Program-made: the position numbers and the translations under genes
Notes under the pieces: generated by a model
The model's database searches: none
Told to the model about the DNA's origin: nothing
What the model saw: only the letters and a program-made list of their open reading frames with translations
Shown: piece by piece, positions 54,262 through 64,000 of the stretch
Layout: every line of letters begins with the position of its first letter
Numbering within the stretch: position 1 is the first letter of the stretch
Assembly: GCA_963732005.1 (NCBI GenBank)
Contig: CAVSXT010000004.1
Coordinates: forward strand, 1,488,001 to 1,552,000
Length of the DNA: 64,000 nucleotides
Direction: 5' to 3'
Source of the DNA: JASLEW01 sp963732005
GTDB taxonomy: Bacteria > Acidobacteriota > Thermoanaerobaculia > Multivoradales > UBA5704

Positions 54262-55671
54262 ATGACGAGAACGCTCGCGACGCTGCTGCTCCTGCTCCCA
54301 GCCACCGCCGCCTGGGCCACACCGCGGACGATGCGGGTGGACTGCTACCACTTCGGCAACGCGCGCGAGGAGCGCTGGAGCCTGGACCGGGTGGTGATCG
54401 AGCCGCTGCCGTGGCCCGGCAATCCGGCGCGGCCGATCGACGACACCAACCTCGGCATGTACTTCTTCGAGGTCGTCGATCGCGCCAGCAACCGGGTCGT
54501 CTACTCGCGCGGCTTCGCCTCGGTGTATGGCGAGTGGGAGGAGACGGAGGAGGCCAGGGAGCACGACCGCACGTTCTCGGAGTCGTTCCGCTTCCCGGCG
54601 CCCGAGCGGCCGGTGCGGCTGGTGGTCAAGAAGCGCGACCGCGCCAACGACTTCCGCGAGATCTGGACCACGGTCGTGGATCCGGCAGGGATGTTCGTCG
54701 ACACCTCGGCGCCGCCGCCGCCCGCGCCGCTGCTCGCGATCCAGCAGAGCGGCGACCCGGCAGCCAAGGTCGACCTGCTGATCCTGGGCGACGGCTACAC
54801 CCGGGCGGAGCTGCCGAAGTTCGAAAGCGACGCGCGGCGGCTCACCGAGATCCTCTTCGCACAGCCGCCATTCAAGGAGCACCGCGGCGACTTCAACGTC
54901 TGGGCGCTCTGCCCGCCGGCCGCCGAATCCGGGATCTCGCGGCCATCGCTCAGCATCCACCGCCGCTCGCCGCTGGGCGCCTCCTACGACACCTTCGGCT
55001 CGGAGCGCTACGTCCTGACCTACGACAACAAGGCCTTTCGCGACATCGCCCAATTCGCACCCTACGAGTTCGTCGAGATCCTGGTCAACGGCAAGACCTA
55101 CGGCGGCGGCGGGATCTTCAACCTCTACAGCACGGTCGCCGCCGACAGCCTGTGGGCGCCTTACATCTTCGTCCACGAGTTCGGCCACCATTTCGCCGGC
55201 CTGGCGGACGAGTACTACACCTCCGCGGTGGCGACCGCTACCGGCAGCAAGGTCGAGCCCTGGGAGCCGAACGTGACGGCAGACTTGGCCGAGCTGAAGT
55301 GGCGCGACCTGGTGACCCCGGGCACGCCGCTGCCCACGCCGTGGAAGAAGGCGGAATTCGAAGCCTACTCCAACGACGTGCAGCGCCGCCGCCGCGAGAT
55401 CCGCAAGGACCGGCGCCCGGAATCGGACATGGACCAGCTCTTCCTGGTGGAGCGTGAGCAGGAGTCGAAGATGCTGGGCGAGGAGCGCTGGGCCGGCAAG
55501 GTCGGCGCCTTCGAGGGCGCCGACTACGAGGCCACCGGCTTCTACCGGCCGCAGGCCGACTGCATCATGTTCACCCGCGACCAGGTCGCGTTCTGCTCCG
55601 TCTGCCAGCGTGCCATCGAGCGGGTGATCGCGCTCTACACCCAGGGCGCCGCACCACCGGCGGCAAGGTAG
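54262..55671 (+). CDS. M64-family zinc metallopeptidase
   Basis: 469 aa. Signal peptide (RTLATLLLLLPATAAWA). An N-terminal strand-rich domain precedes the peptidase: VDLLILGDGYTRAELPKFESDARRLTEILFAQPPFKEHRGDFNVWAL, and the zinc site HEFGHHFAGLADEYY (305-318), HEXXH with a following Asp as third ligand. The family was named for IgA-cleaving Clostridium enzymes, but environmental members are general secreted peptidases. Starts 14 bases after the phosphatase gene. Confidence 0.88.
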   Translation: MTRTLATLLLLLPATAAWATPRTMRVDCYHFGNAREERWSLDRVVIEPLPWPGNPARPIDDTNLGMYFFEVVDRASNRVVYSRGFASVYGEWEETEEAREHDRTFSESFRFPAPERPVRLVVKKRDRANDFREIWTTVVDPAGMFVDTSAPPPPAPLLAIQQSGDPAAKVDLLILGDGYTRAELPKFESDARRLTEILFAQPPFKEHRGDFNVWALCPPAAESGISRPSLSIHRRSPLGASYDTFGSERYVLTYDNKAFRDIAQFAPYEFVEILVNGKTYGGGGIFNLYSTVAADSLWAPYIFVHEFGHHFAGLADEYYTSAVATATGSKVEPWEPNVTADLAELKWRDLVTPGTPLPTPWKKAEFEAYSNDVQRRRREIRKDRRPESDMDQLFLVEREQESKMLGEERWAGKVGAFEGADYEATGFYRPQADCIMFTRDQVAFCSVCQRAIERVIALYTQGAAPPAAR

Positions 55672-55682
55672 GGGCGGACGGC

Positions 55683-56813
55683 TCAATCGCCGGTTTCCTC
55701 CGGTTCCCAAAAGCGGTCGGGATGGTTCCACGATTCGGCTCCTGCAGACACCCGGCAGACGATGCCGCCCGCCGGTGACTGCCGGTCCCCCTTCACCAGT
55801 CTGGCCGCGGCGCCGTAGGAGACCACGGCGGCGGCGGTGTAGCAGGTCTGACCGGCGGCGGGAGCGAAGGCGACGTAGCGGAAGCTCTTGCCCCAGGCAT
55901 CCCTGGCGGCCTGCACCTCCATGGGCGGAGCGGCCGGGAAGCACCAGCCGCCGCCGGTTCGGTAGCGGGGATCGCTCTCGAGCTTCCGGCACAGGTCACC
56001 CAGGGTGCGGCTCGTCGCCGCCACTCGCTCGCGCTCCGCGCCGAGGATCTTCGCCACCTCGTCGTACCCGTCCCGATCGAGCTGGAGGGCCCGCATCGCC
56101 ATGGCCCTGGCAATGGCATAGTGCCCGTGCGCCAGCTCCCTCCCGATTGCCGGTGCGTATCCCTTGTGCAGCAGGTCGTGCGGCTGGCCGTATTGGCTGA
56201 GGAGGCCGGAGACCTGCTGGATCCCCCACCCATCCTGCCGCTGCCGGTAGCAGGCTTCGACGACCGCGTCGACGCTGTCGATCACGCTGGCCAGGTAGGG
56301 CTCGCCTAGCTCCACCGACGACTCCAGGAGCCGCGCGTAGCCGCCGGTGTCACAACCGAGCGTGCGCGCCCGCAGCGTGAGCACCGAACGGTCCTCGGCG
56401 CCGAGTTGGGCCCCGAGCTTGGCATCGACGGCGGTCAGCGTGGTCAGGCACTGCTTCGCGTCCGCCGTCCGGCCGATCTGGATGGCCGCCTCGCCCCCCA
56501 GCAGCAGACCCTGGGCGTGCCGCGGATTGTCCTTCAGGAAGGGCTCGAGCCACTCCCAGGCCTTCTGAGGTTGCTGCTCGGCGAGCAGCTTCCGGGCCTC
56601 CCGCACCGCCCGAGCCTCGCGCAGGAAAGCCACTCCCAAGGTCACCAGCAACCAGACGCAGAGCAGCGACAGCACCGTCAGCTGGAGCGGCCGCAGCCAT
56701 GCCGGCGGCGTCTTCGGCGCCCGCAGGCTCTCCACTATTCGGGAACGTCCACATACCGTGCAATAGGCAAGGTCGTCTGGCGTGAGCGCAAGGCACCGCG
56801 GGCAGCTGGGCAT
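55683..56813 (-). CDS. Zinc-ribbon membrane protein with TPR-like and pilin-like parts, CHAT locus
   Basis: 376 aa. Starts with a zinc ribbon (CPRC...YCTVCG), then one helix (LQLTVLSLLCVWLLVTLGVAFL), then helical repeats (ARKLLAEQQPQKAWEWLEPFLKDNPRHAQGLLLGGEAAIQIGRTADAKQCL) that look like TPRs. The C-terminus (EVQAARDAWGKSFRYVAFAPAAGQTCYTAAAVVSYGA) resembles the globular end of a type II secretion pseudopilin. Last gene of the minus-strand run that starts with the CHAT gene, 57 bases after the membrane protein gene. Function unknown. Confidence 0.68.
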   Translation of the reverse strand: MPSCPRCLALTPDDLAYCTVCGRSRIVESLRAPKTPPAWLRPLQLTVLSLLCVWLLVTLGVAFLREARAVREARKLLAEQQPQKAWEWLEPFLKDNPRHAQGLLLGGEAAIQIGRTADAKQCLTTLTAVDAKLGAQLGAEDRSVLTLRARTLGCDTGGYARLLESSVELGEPYLASVIDSVDAVVEACYRQRQDGWGIQQVSGLLSQYGQPHDLLHKGYAPAIGRELAHGHYAIARAMAMRALQLDRDGYDEVAKILGAERERVAATSRTLGDLCRKLESDPRYRTGGGWCFPAAPPMEVQAARDAWGKSFRYVAFAPAAGQTCYTAAAVVSYGAAARLVKGDRQSPAGGIVCRVSAGAESWNHPDRFWEPEETGD

Positions 56814-56870
56814 GGCTTCCTCCTTTGCGCGGCCGCGCGCGGCGGCCGGCTTCTCTCTGGTCGTTCGCTC

Positions 56871-57521
56871 TCAGAGGGCTTTCCGGCCGGCCAATTCGGA
56901 GCGGGTGTTGAACTCGATGGCAAGGCCCAGATCGATGGCGTTCCCGGCCGTGTAGAACGCCAGGAACAGGCCCGCGGCGAGCTCGAACATGAGCAGGCTC
57001 ACCGGCGCCGCCGCGAGCAGCAAATCGGTGGCGCCTTGGCTCACCTTCGAACCCAGCGACGGTGAAAGCGCGCCGACGAGCGAGCTCATGCCCGGGCCAA
57101 GCAGCTGCAGGAGAGAGCTCACGCCGTACCCGAAGACGCACACCAGGACGATGTCGCCCGCCCACCGCAGGAGCAGCGCCATCGAACGCAGGCTGGTGAA
57201 GTCGTCCGCTGGCAGAGCCGCGATCTGCTGCGCCCGCAGCAACGTGATCCGGGTGACCAGCACGGCCGTGGCGAGCGCGATCAACTGGGCGAAGAATGCC
57301 TTCACCAGGCCCCAGCGCTCGAACTCGCGATAGACCCCGGGCCAGGTGGAGGTCCAGTTGAGGATGTAGAGCAGGAACCAAACGATGCTCGCGACGCGCA
57401 TCAGCCGGGGCAACCCCTGACGCAGCACGTCACCACTGTGGAGGTAGGCAAGAAGGTCGCGGGAGGTGGAGGTGGGAAGCCTCAGCGCCTGCAGGTCGAG
57501 CCGTTGGGAATGCACAGTCAT
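56871..57521 (-). CDS. Multi-pass membrane protein of the CHAT locus
   Basis: 216 aa. Four or five hydrophobic segments (ASIVWFLLYILNW; LVKAFFAQLIALATAVLVT; WAGDIVLVCVFGYGVSSLL; AAPVSLLMFELAAGLFLAF). ATG 57521 is preceded by AAGGAGA. No family recognised. It sits 162 bases beyond the preceding gene of the same strand and just before the zinc-ribbon gene, so it is likely part of the same locus; a pore or membrane platform is a guess. Confidence 0.65.
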   Translation of the reverse strand: MTVHSQRLDLQALRLPTSTSRDLLAYLHSGDVLRQGLPRLMRVASIVWFLLYILNWTSTWPGVYREFERWGLVKAFFAQLIALATAVLVTRITLLRAQQIAALPADDFTSLRSMALLLRWAGDIVLVCVFGYGVSSLLQLLGPGMSSLVGALSPSLGSKVSQGATDLLLAAAPVSLLMFELAAGLFLAFYTAGNAIDLGLAIEFNTRSELAGRKAL

Positions 57522-57683
57522 GCCACTCTCCTTTCGGCGGCAGCTCGTGCGCGAGCCCGCCGTCTTCCTGGGCGACGCGGGTGCCGTCCCGTGCATCCGC
57601 ATTCGCCCTGCTGGACCCGAGAGACACGGCCGCGCGCAAATCGGGGGATCCGGCCGGCTGGCTAGCCGGCGTCGCCGCGCCAG

Positions 57684-58448
57684 CTAGCGCTTGTCGCGCA
57701 AGAGCGCACGAATGGCGGCGAGGGTTTTCTCGAGCTCCGTCGGAGCGAGCGCGCTCTCGCGATCGCCGAGCTGGCAGGCGACCCCGAACGGGATGGCGAC
57801 CTTCCCGCCGCTGGTCAGCTCGAGCGTCAGCTGTTGGGCCGGATGCCGGACCGCGCGTCCAGGCGACGAGGCGCCGCCGGCGGCCGGGCCGGCAGCCGGC
57901 GCCATCTCCTGCTCCATACGCAATGAGACGATGTCCCGGTAGTGATGCTCCGCCACGACGAGGTTCGCGATCTCGCCCGTGATCGAGCTCAGGTCGCAGG
58001 ACCAGGTCCCCAGCCGATCCTCCATGGGCACCAGGACGACGGCGCGGTTGACCGGCGAACGCAGACGGCCGTCGCGGCCGGTCCGCGGCCGCAGCAAACT
58101 CCGGCCGGGGATGCCGGCGCCAAGCGGCAATGGGCTCAGCAGCGCCAGCGGCGGTGCCTGTATCTCGTCATCCGGGCGATCGAGGGCGCGCACCGCCTGC
58201 TCGACCAGAGGGCCGAGATCGCCCGCCACCAGCCGGTCGAGATCCGCATCGGGAAGGCGCCGTGCCGCCAGCACCAAGGCGGCCGCGATCCAGGTCACTC
58301 CCAGCAATAAGAGGAGCTTGCCCAACGGCAGCTCCACGACGATCAAGCCGAGGACGAGCAGGACCGCGGCATAGCGCAGGCGCGCATCGGCGAAGTAGAG
58401 CGCGATGCTGTCGCGTTTGCCGCCGCCGCAAGGGGAAGCGACCGTCAT
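57684..58448 (-). CDS. Membrane protein coupled to the CHAT-TPR gene
   Basis: 254 aa. Two membrane helices near residues 28-40 and 44-60 (AAVLLVLGLIVVELPLGKLLLLLGVTWIAAALVLA), then a cytosolic domain with strands (AVVLVPMEDRLGTWSCDLSSITGEIANLVVAEHHY) and a helical end. Not recognised. Its start overlaps the CHAT gene stop by four bases (ATGA), so the pair is translated together. The second half could be the CHAT substrate or its regulator. Confidence 0.66.
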   Translation of the reverse strand: MTVASPCGGGKRDSIALYFADARLRYAAVLLVLGLIVVELPLGKLLLLLGVTWIAAALVLAARRLPDADLDRLVAGDLGPLVEQAVRALDRPDDEIQAPPLALLSPLPLGAGIPGRSLLRPRTGRDGRLRSPVNRAVVLVPMEDRLGTWSCDLSSITGEIANLVVAEHHYRDIVSLRMEQEMAPAAGPAAGGASSPGRAVRHPAQQLTLELTSGGKVAIPFGVACQLGDRESALAPTELEKTLAAIRALLRDKR

Positions 58449-60073
58449 CTTGTGCTCCCTGCCGTTGGCTCGCCAAGCCGAGCGTTGATGGCAGCGAGCG
58501 CCGGAACCAGCGCCACGAGCTCTGCCAACCGCACCGGATCGCGGCGGGCGGCACGGGCCTCGTCCAGGACTGTCCCGAGATCGGCCGGCGGCGACAGATG
58601 GTTTTCCAGATAGAAGTCCTGCACCAGATACGCGAGCAGGCAGAGCTGATGCGCGCCGCGACCGGGGCAGCGCACGCCGCGGCGGGCCGCGGCTTCGATC
58701 GGCCGCAGGTCGGCGAGCCTTAGGTGACGCGGTCGCCGCCCGGCCAGGAGCGCCAGCGCCAGGTAGTGATGCAGGTCGGCCGTATCGGGAGCAAGCTCGA
58801 GCGCCGCCGACGCAGCTTGCCGCGCCCGCTCGAAATCGCCGGCCGCGAGCAGGCCACCGATCCGCTCCAGCGCCTCCTCACGGACGACCTCCCGATGCTC
58901 GCTTCGGGAGCACAACGGCCGGAACACGTCGGTTTCGGTGAGCGCCGCAAACAGGGTGGGAATGAACCACTCACAGGACTCCGGGTCGGCCTGGACCAAG
59001 GCCAAGCGCCCTACGGCGATTGCCTCGTCGAGCGCGCCACCGCGGGCCAGGGAGCGGTAGACAGCCTCGCTGAAGATGCGGGCGCCGCCGTCGGTGATGG
59101 GAAACTGCATCGCCAACGCCGCGGGCACCCCGGCGCGCACCAGGGCCGCGGCCGTTGCCAGCAGCGGGTCCTGGCCGGGCCGGAAGCCGGCCTGGCTGGT
59201 CCGGCAGGCGTTGAGGAAGACCGCCCGCAGGTCACGGCGGGCCCCCAGCGTCTCGCCGAGAACCGCTCCGGGAACCAGATGAGGCCCGCCGTCCGCCGCT
59301 TCGAACAGCAGCGCTCCGGCTCCGGATCGCGGATCGAAGACGCCGTGCGCAATGACATGGACCATCTGGTAAGCGCGCGAGCGGAGCGCTTCCGCGAGGG
59401 CGCCCAGGCTACACGCCGGCAGGATCTCGACCTCGGCTTGCCGCTGCGCCCCCCAGGCCGCGAGGATACGGTCGCGTTCGTCCTCGGCGTCGAGGAAGGC
59501 CGCGCCCCGGGGTCGGGCGATGGCCAGCAGGACGCGGAGAGGCCATGGTGCGGTATCGGAGTAGGCCACCGAGGCCCAGGGGAGGGGAAGGATGCGGACG
59601 ACTGGCGTCCTCTCGCCGCGGGCGAGAAATTCGCGCGTCTCCGTGCAGTGGAGCAGCTCCCAGGGCACCGCCTGCAGGAGCCCAGCATCGGGAGAGTCGA
59701 CTGGAAGCACGACGCGAATGCGCAGACCCCGCTCGGGGTGCGAGTCGATGCGGCCGCGGCTCAGAAGGTAGCTTTCGCGCACCGGCCCGCCCAGCAAAGC
59801 CCGGAACAGGCGCGCGCCAGCCTCGACCAGCAGCGCGGATGGCTTGCACGCCGGCTCCCGCGCGGCGAGGTCGCGTGCGGGAGCGGTGGCCACGGCACCG
59901 GAGCGCGCCAGCACGCAGGCACCGGCCTCGCGGATCAGTGTCTCGAATTCCGCACGCCGGAGGGGGAGCGCGAATGGCGCCGTGCCCGGCCCGAACGGCG
60001 ACGCCAGCGCCCGGGCCTGGTATCCGCCATCAGGTCGCTGCTCCACGGCCACAGAGAGGCTCTCGTAACGCAT
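58445..60073 (-). CDS. CHAT domain protease with C-terminal helical repeats
   Basis: 542 aa. CHAT core with His243 (MVHVIAHGVFD) and Cys290 (AVFLNACRTSQAG), and the preceding VPWELLHC and RVLLAIARPRGAAFLDAEDER segments usual in the family. N-terminal 120 residues are a strand-rich region; after residue 390 the chain is helical and TPR-like (ALERIGGLLAAGDFERARQAASAALELAPDTADLHHYLALALLAGR). First gene of a four-gene minus-strand locus with three membrane proteins. CHAT enzymes are activated proteases in conflict systems. It differs strongly from the CHAT gene at 21187. Confidence 0.87.
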   Translation of the reverse strand: MRYESLSVAVEQRPDGGYQARALASPFGPGTAPFALPLRRAEFETLIREAGACVLARSGAVATAPARDLAAREPACKPSALLVEAGARLFRALLGGPVRESYLLSRGRIDSHPERGLRIRVVLPVDSPDAGLLQAVPWELLHCTETREFLARGERTPVVRILPLPWASVAYSDTAPWPLRVLLAIARPRGAAFLDAEDERDRILAAWGAQRQAEVEILPACSLGALAEALRSRAYQMVHVIAHGVFDPRSGAGALLFEAADGGPHLVPGAVLGETLGARRDLRAVFLNACRTSQAGFRPGQDPLLATAAALVRAGVPAALAMQFPITDGGARIFSEAVYRSLARGGALDEAIAVGRLALVQADPESCEWFIPTLFAALTETDVFRPLCSRSEHREVVREEALERIGGLLAAGDFERARQAASAALELAPDTADLHHYLALALLAGRRPRHLRLADLRPIEAAARRGVRCPGRGAHQLCLLAYLVQDFYLENHLSPPADLGTVLDEARAARRDPVRLAELVALVPALAAINARLGEPTAGSTR

Positions 60074-60203
60074 GCCGGTGAGATGGGAAGCGCCGAGCTC
60101 CCCTGCGGTAAGACACGGCGGAGCGGCGAATGTTTAGGCTCCGGCGCCCGCCCCGCCGGTCCTGCCCATCTCCCGGAAGTGCGATGGCGGAGGCTGAGCT
60201 GGC

Positions 60204-61040
60204 TCAGCGGCCAGCCGTGCGGGAGGCGCCGGCGGTGGCGACGCTCGCTCCTGCCGGTGTGCCGGTCCAGCCGGGGACGAGCGCCAGGCCGAGGCTGGCG
60301 AAGATGCGGCGGACGTAGCCCCGGGTCTCGCGGTAGGGCGGCACGCCGCCGTAGTGGGTCACCGCGTTCTCGCCGGCGTTGTAGGCGGCGAGCACCTTGG
60401 CCAGGTCGTCGGGGAACTGGTCGACCAGCCAGGACAGGTAGCGGCTGCCGGCCTCCAGGTTCTGCACCGGATCGAACAGCTCCTGGTGGCGGATGCCGAA
60501 GCGCTCGGCGGTGGCCGGCATCAGCTGCATCAAGCCGCGGGCGCCGACCCGCGACACCGCGGACGGATTGCCGGCCGATTCGGCGTGGATCACCGCGGCG
60601 ACCACCACCGGGTTGAGGCCGTGGCGGCGCGCCGCCTCGAAGATCAGCGCTCCCCAGGGTCCCTCGGGCACCGCCTGCTTGGGGTCGAAGCGCAGCGGCA
60701 GGAGCGCGCCGCCGCCGGCGCCCGCGGCGGCGCCGGGGGGCGGGGCCGGGACCGGTTCCGGATCGGGCGCGACCTCGTCGTCGACCACCCGCTCGACGCG
60801 GGTCAGCGGCAGGGTCAGGCGGCCGCCCGAAAGCAGGGTGAGGCGCGCATGATCGGCGTCCGCCAGCTCGAAGGCCTTGACCTTGAGCAGGCCGCCGTCG
60901 GCCAGGACGACCAGGTCGGCGCGCGCCGCGCCGGCGGCAGCCAGCCCGAGCCCGGCGCCGGCGGCCAGCACCAGCAGCGGCAAGGTGAGGCGGCGGCGGG
61001 GTGGCAACGTCGAGGATTCCTGATGGGTCTGGGGTCGCAA
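60204..61040 (-). CDS. SLT-type lytic transglycosylase
   Basis: 278 aa. A signal peptide (LTLPLLVLAAGAGLGLAAAGAARA) is followed by a short strand domain (VVLADGGLLKVKAFELADADHARLTLLSGGRLTL) and an SLT domain: AAVIHAESAGNPSAVSRVGARGLMQLMPATAERFGI with the catalytic Glu in HAES, and LAAYNAGENAV. It cleaves peptidoglycan to 1,6-anhydro products. The first 40 bases of the frame overlap nothing important; a later start, GTG/ATG after 61022, is also possible. Confidence 0.88.
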   Translation of the reverse strand: MRPQTHQESSTLPPRRRLTLPLLVLAAGAGLGLAAAGAARADLVVLADGGLLKVKAFELADADHARLTLLSGGRLTLPLTRVERVVDDEVAPDPEPVPAPPPGAAAGAGGGALLPLRFDPKQAVPEGPWGALIFEAARRHGLNPVVVAAVIHAESAGNPSAVSRVGARGLMQLMPATAERFGIRHQELFDPVQNLEAGSRYLSWLVDQFPDDLAKVLAAYNAGENAVTHYGGVPPYRETRGYVRRIFASLGLALVPGWTGTPAGASVATAGASRTAGR

Positions 61041-61089
61041 GGCTGCCTATTGTACGGTGCAGGAGCCCCCGGCGCCTAGTGGCTCCGGA

Positions 61090-61103
61090 TAGTGGCTCCA
61101 CTA
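61090..61103. repeat. Palindrome TAGTGG-CT-CCACTA
   Basis: Small perfect palindrome, in the divergent gap between the lytic transglycosylase gene and the membrane protein gene. It resembles the CACTACC palindromes near 22402 and 22502. Confidence 0.4.
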
Positions 61104-61184
61104 CCCCCGGCGCCCGACGCACCACGGGACCGCCGGGTCAGGCCGGCCGCGCGGCATTCCCACCGGCTGCTATCCTCACCGCCG

Positions 61185-61660
61185 ATGGACGGCCTGGCAG
61201 AAGAGGGCGGCGGGCAGCCGGGGCCGCCGAGAGGGCTCCCCGCGGTGGGCATCTTCCTGTTTTTCGGCGCGGCCATGGCCGCTCTCGCCGGCTCGACCCT
61301 GGTCTGGCCGGGAACCTTCCTCGACCGCATCTGGGTCCTGAATGCGCCGGCCCATCGGGCGCTGGTCCCGCTCGGAAAGGCAATCGGGCTCGCCTTCCTG
61401 CTGCTCGGCGCGACCCTGGCGGTTGCCGGCGCCGGCTGGTACGGGCGCCGCCTCTGGGGCTGGCGGCTGGCGGTGGCCGTCATCGCCAGCCAGCTGCTGG
61501 GAGACCTGGTGAACGCCCTCCGCGGCGACTTCGTCAGGGGCGGCGCCGGGTTCCTCATCGCCGGCGCCCTGCTCGCCTATCTGCTGAGTGCGAGGGTCCG
61601 CGGCACGTTTGCCGGCCGGCATGCACCCGGCATCGCTCGAGCGCCGCGCCGCCCCTGCGC

Positions 61661-61688
<28 letters not shown>
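61185..61688 (+). CDS. Small membrane protein of unknown function
   Basis: 167 aa from ATG 61185 (earlier frame codons look like leader sequence). Four hydrophobic segments: GIFLFFGAAMAALAGSTLVW, AIGLAFLLLGATLAVAGAG, WGWRLAVAVIASQLLGDLVNAL and GGAGFLIAGALLAYLL. No family recognised. Its last nine codons overlap the end of the convergent recombinase gene. Confidence 0.6.
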
Positions 61689-62734
<1,046 letters not shown>

Positions 62735-62742
62735 GGCCCGGC

Positions 62743-63999
62743 TCAGGAACGGCCCGAGCGGGCCAGCTGGCAGATCTCCAGGATCTCGGCGTCGGCCAGC
62801 ACCTTGTCCGCCTCCTTGGCGCGGCGGAAGATCTCCTTGACCAGCGCCGGCTCGGCCTCGATGTCGCGGTCCTGAAGCCAGCAGACGACGTTGGATTCGC
62901 CGCTCATCGGCCCGACCTCCACCACCTGACGGCGGCCGACGAGGCTCGCCGGCACCGAAGAGTAGACCCGGTCCGCCAGCCACTCCTGACCGCGGGAGCG
63001 GGCTTTCAGTATGGCCGAGGCGTGAACGCCGGTGGCGGTGCGAAAGGCGTCGCGGCCCACCACCGGGTAGTTGTCAGGCAGCGGCACGCCGGTGGTGGCA
63101 GCCACCAGCTCGCAGTACTCGCCCAGCGCGCCGAGGTCGCGGTCGATCCAGCCCAGCAGCTGCATGTTCACCAGCAGCAGATCGATCGGGCAGTTGCCGA
63201 CGCGCTCGCCGATGCCGAGAGCGGTACCGTGCAGGCGGTCGGCGCCGGCAGCCGCCGCGGTGAGCGCGTTGATCACTCCCAGGTCGCGGTCGCGGTGGCC
63301 GTGCCAGTCCACCTGGACCGCCTCGCCGGTCGAATCCACCACCTCGCGGATGAAGCGAGTGACGTTGGCAGCGCCGGCGGGAGTGGCGAAACCCACCGTA
63401 TCGGCGACGCAGACCCGGCGCGCGCCGGCCTCGACCGCCGCGGTGTAGAGGCGGCGCAGGTCGTCGGGAGCGGCGCGGGTGGTGTCCTCGGTGACGTACA
63501 TCACCGGCAGGCCGTGACCGACCGCGAACTCGACCGCCTCCCGGGTCAGCCGCAGCATGCGGTCGAGGGTCCACCCCTCGGCATACTGGCGAATCGGCGA
63601 CGAGCCGATGAAGCAGGCGACCTCGATGGCGATGCCGGTGCGCTGCGCGACCTCGACGATCGGCTGGATGTCGGCGATCACCGTGCGCGCCGCGCAGTTG
63701 GGCGCGATGGGCAGCCGCTGGCCGGCGATCTCGCGGGCCAGCCGTTCGACGTCGCGCATCACGTGCGGCCCGGCGCCCGGCAAGCCGAGATTGGCCGCCT
63801 CGATGCCCAGGCCGGCCATCATGTGCAGGATGCGCAGCTTGTCCTCGATTGCCGGCGCCGAGACCGACGGCGACTGCAGGCCGTCACGCAACGTCTCGTC
63901 GTCGAGCTCGACACGGCCGCGCGCCGGCTCGAGATCGGCGCCCGCGGCGCGGTTCCAGTCATGGATCAGCGGCGTCCCCGCCGGGGTGGCAATGGTCAC
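62743..63999 (-). CDS. LeuA-like 2-isopropylmalate/homocitrate synthase family protein
   Basis: 418 aa from GTG 63999, at the very edge of the window, so an earlier start is possible. DRE-TIM metallolyase motifs: DDETLRDGLQSPS, the metal-binding WHGHRDRDLGVINALTAAAAGADRLHGTALGIGERVGN, and ANLGLPGAGPHVMRDVERLA. The regulatory dimer domain of LeuA is missing; the C-terminus is a shorter helical region. It condenses acetyl-CoA with a 2-oxoacid; which one cannot be told. Ends nine bases before the recombinase start, so the two are probably cotranscribed. Confidence 0.85.
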   Translation of the reverse strand: MTIATPAGTPLIHDWNRAAGADLEPARGRVELDDETLRDGLQSPSVSAPAIEDKLRILHMMAGLGIEAANLGLPGAGPHVMRDVERLAREIAGQRLPIAPNCAARTVIADIQPIVEVAQRTGIAIEVACFIGSSPIRQYAEGWTLDRMLRLTREAVEFAVGHGLPVMYVTEDTTRAAPDDLRRLYTAAVEAGARRVCVADTVGFATPAGAANVTRFIREVVDSTGEAVQVDWHGHRDRDLGVINALTAAAAGADRLHGTALGIGERVGNCPIDLLLVNMQLLGWIDRDLGALGEYCELVAATTGVPLPDNYPVVGRDAFRTATGVHASAILKARSRGQEWLADRVYSSVPASLVGRRQVVEVGPMSGESNVVCWLQDRDIEAEPALVKEIFRRAKEADKVLADAEILEICQLARSGRS

Positions 64000-64000
64000 G

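Overview
GC-rich (about 70%) bacterial chromosome segment, most likely from the Acidobacteriota and perhaps a Thermoanaerobaculia-like lineage. The pointers are a lone two-domain MacB/FtsX permease of the acidobacterial duplicated orphan permease type, a Thermoanaerobaculia-style secreted protein, complex I genes next to 2-oxoacid:ferredoxin oxidoreductase genes, and several CHAT/effector-type loci. The lineage is inferred from gene content; no rRNA gene is present. I saw no tRNA, rRNA or CRISPR array.

Layout. 1-9.7 kb: end of a membrane-anchored protein, the orphan permease, an ABC importer ATPase plus fused double permease without a binding protein, a Uma2 protein, PilT and a SnoaL-like protein. 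10-16.7 kb: a NYN/PIN RNase-like protein with two LOTUS-like repeats coupled to YjbQ and MprF, then a consensus promoter driving a ten-cysteine secreted peptide and a secreted companion. 16.7-22.4 kb: proline-rich lipoprotein, flavin disulfide reductase, and a two-gene operon of a membrane GAF-like protein plus a CHAT protease.

22.4-30.6 kb is an accessory island with lower GC in parts. An IS21-family element (22972-25871, 7-bp target duplication GCCCGCA) has split an IS1-like transposase; removing it restores the frame exactly. Beyond it lie a ribbon-helix-helix gene with twin palindromic operators and an intrinsic terminator, a frameshifted small gene, an HNH plus PD-(D/E)XK nuclease with an overlapping partner, and a cassette of four small genes that includes regulators.

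30.7-40.5 kb looks like a molybdenum region: hcrC-hcrA-hcrB (4-hydroxybenzoyl-CoA reductase type, with the diagnostic [4Fe-4S] loop), a MocA-like nucleotidyltransferase, and a molybdate/tungstate-type ABC transporter whose ATPase is fused to a low-molecular-weight phosphatase domain. An orphan lanthipeptide-like precursor lies antisense between hcrB and mocA.

40.6-51.9 kb: secreted protein, MtgA, DUF1015, a rhodanese-like protein, then a minus-strand run nuoB-nuoCD-nuoI-korA-korB-dsrE in which korA carries a one-base frameshift. 52-64 kb: an RsbU-type phosphatase, an M64 peptidase, a four-gene minus-strand locus built on a second CHAT protein, a lytic transglycosylase, a XerC/D recombinase and a LeuA-like synthase.
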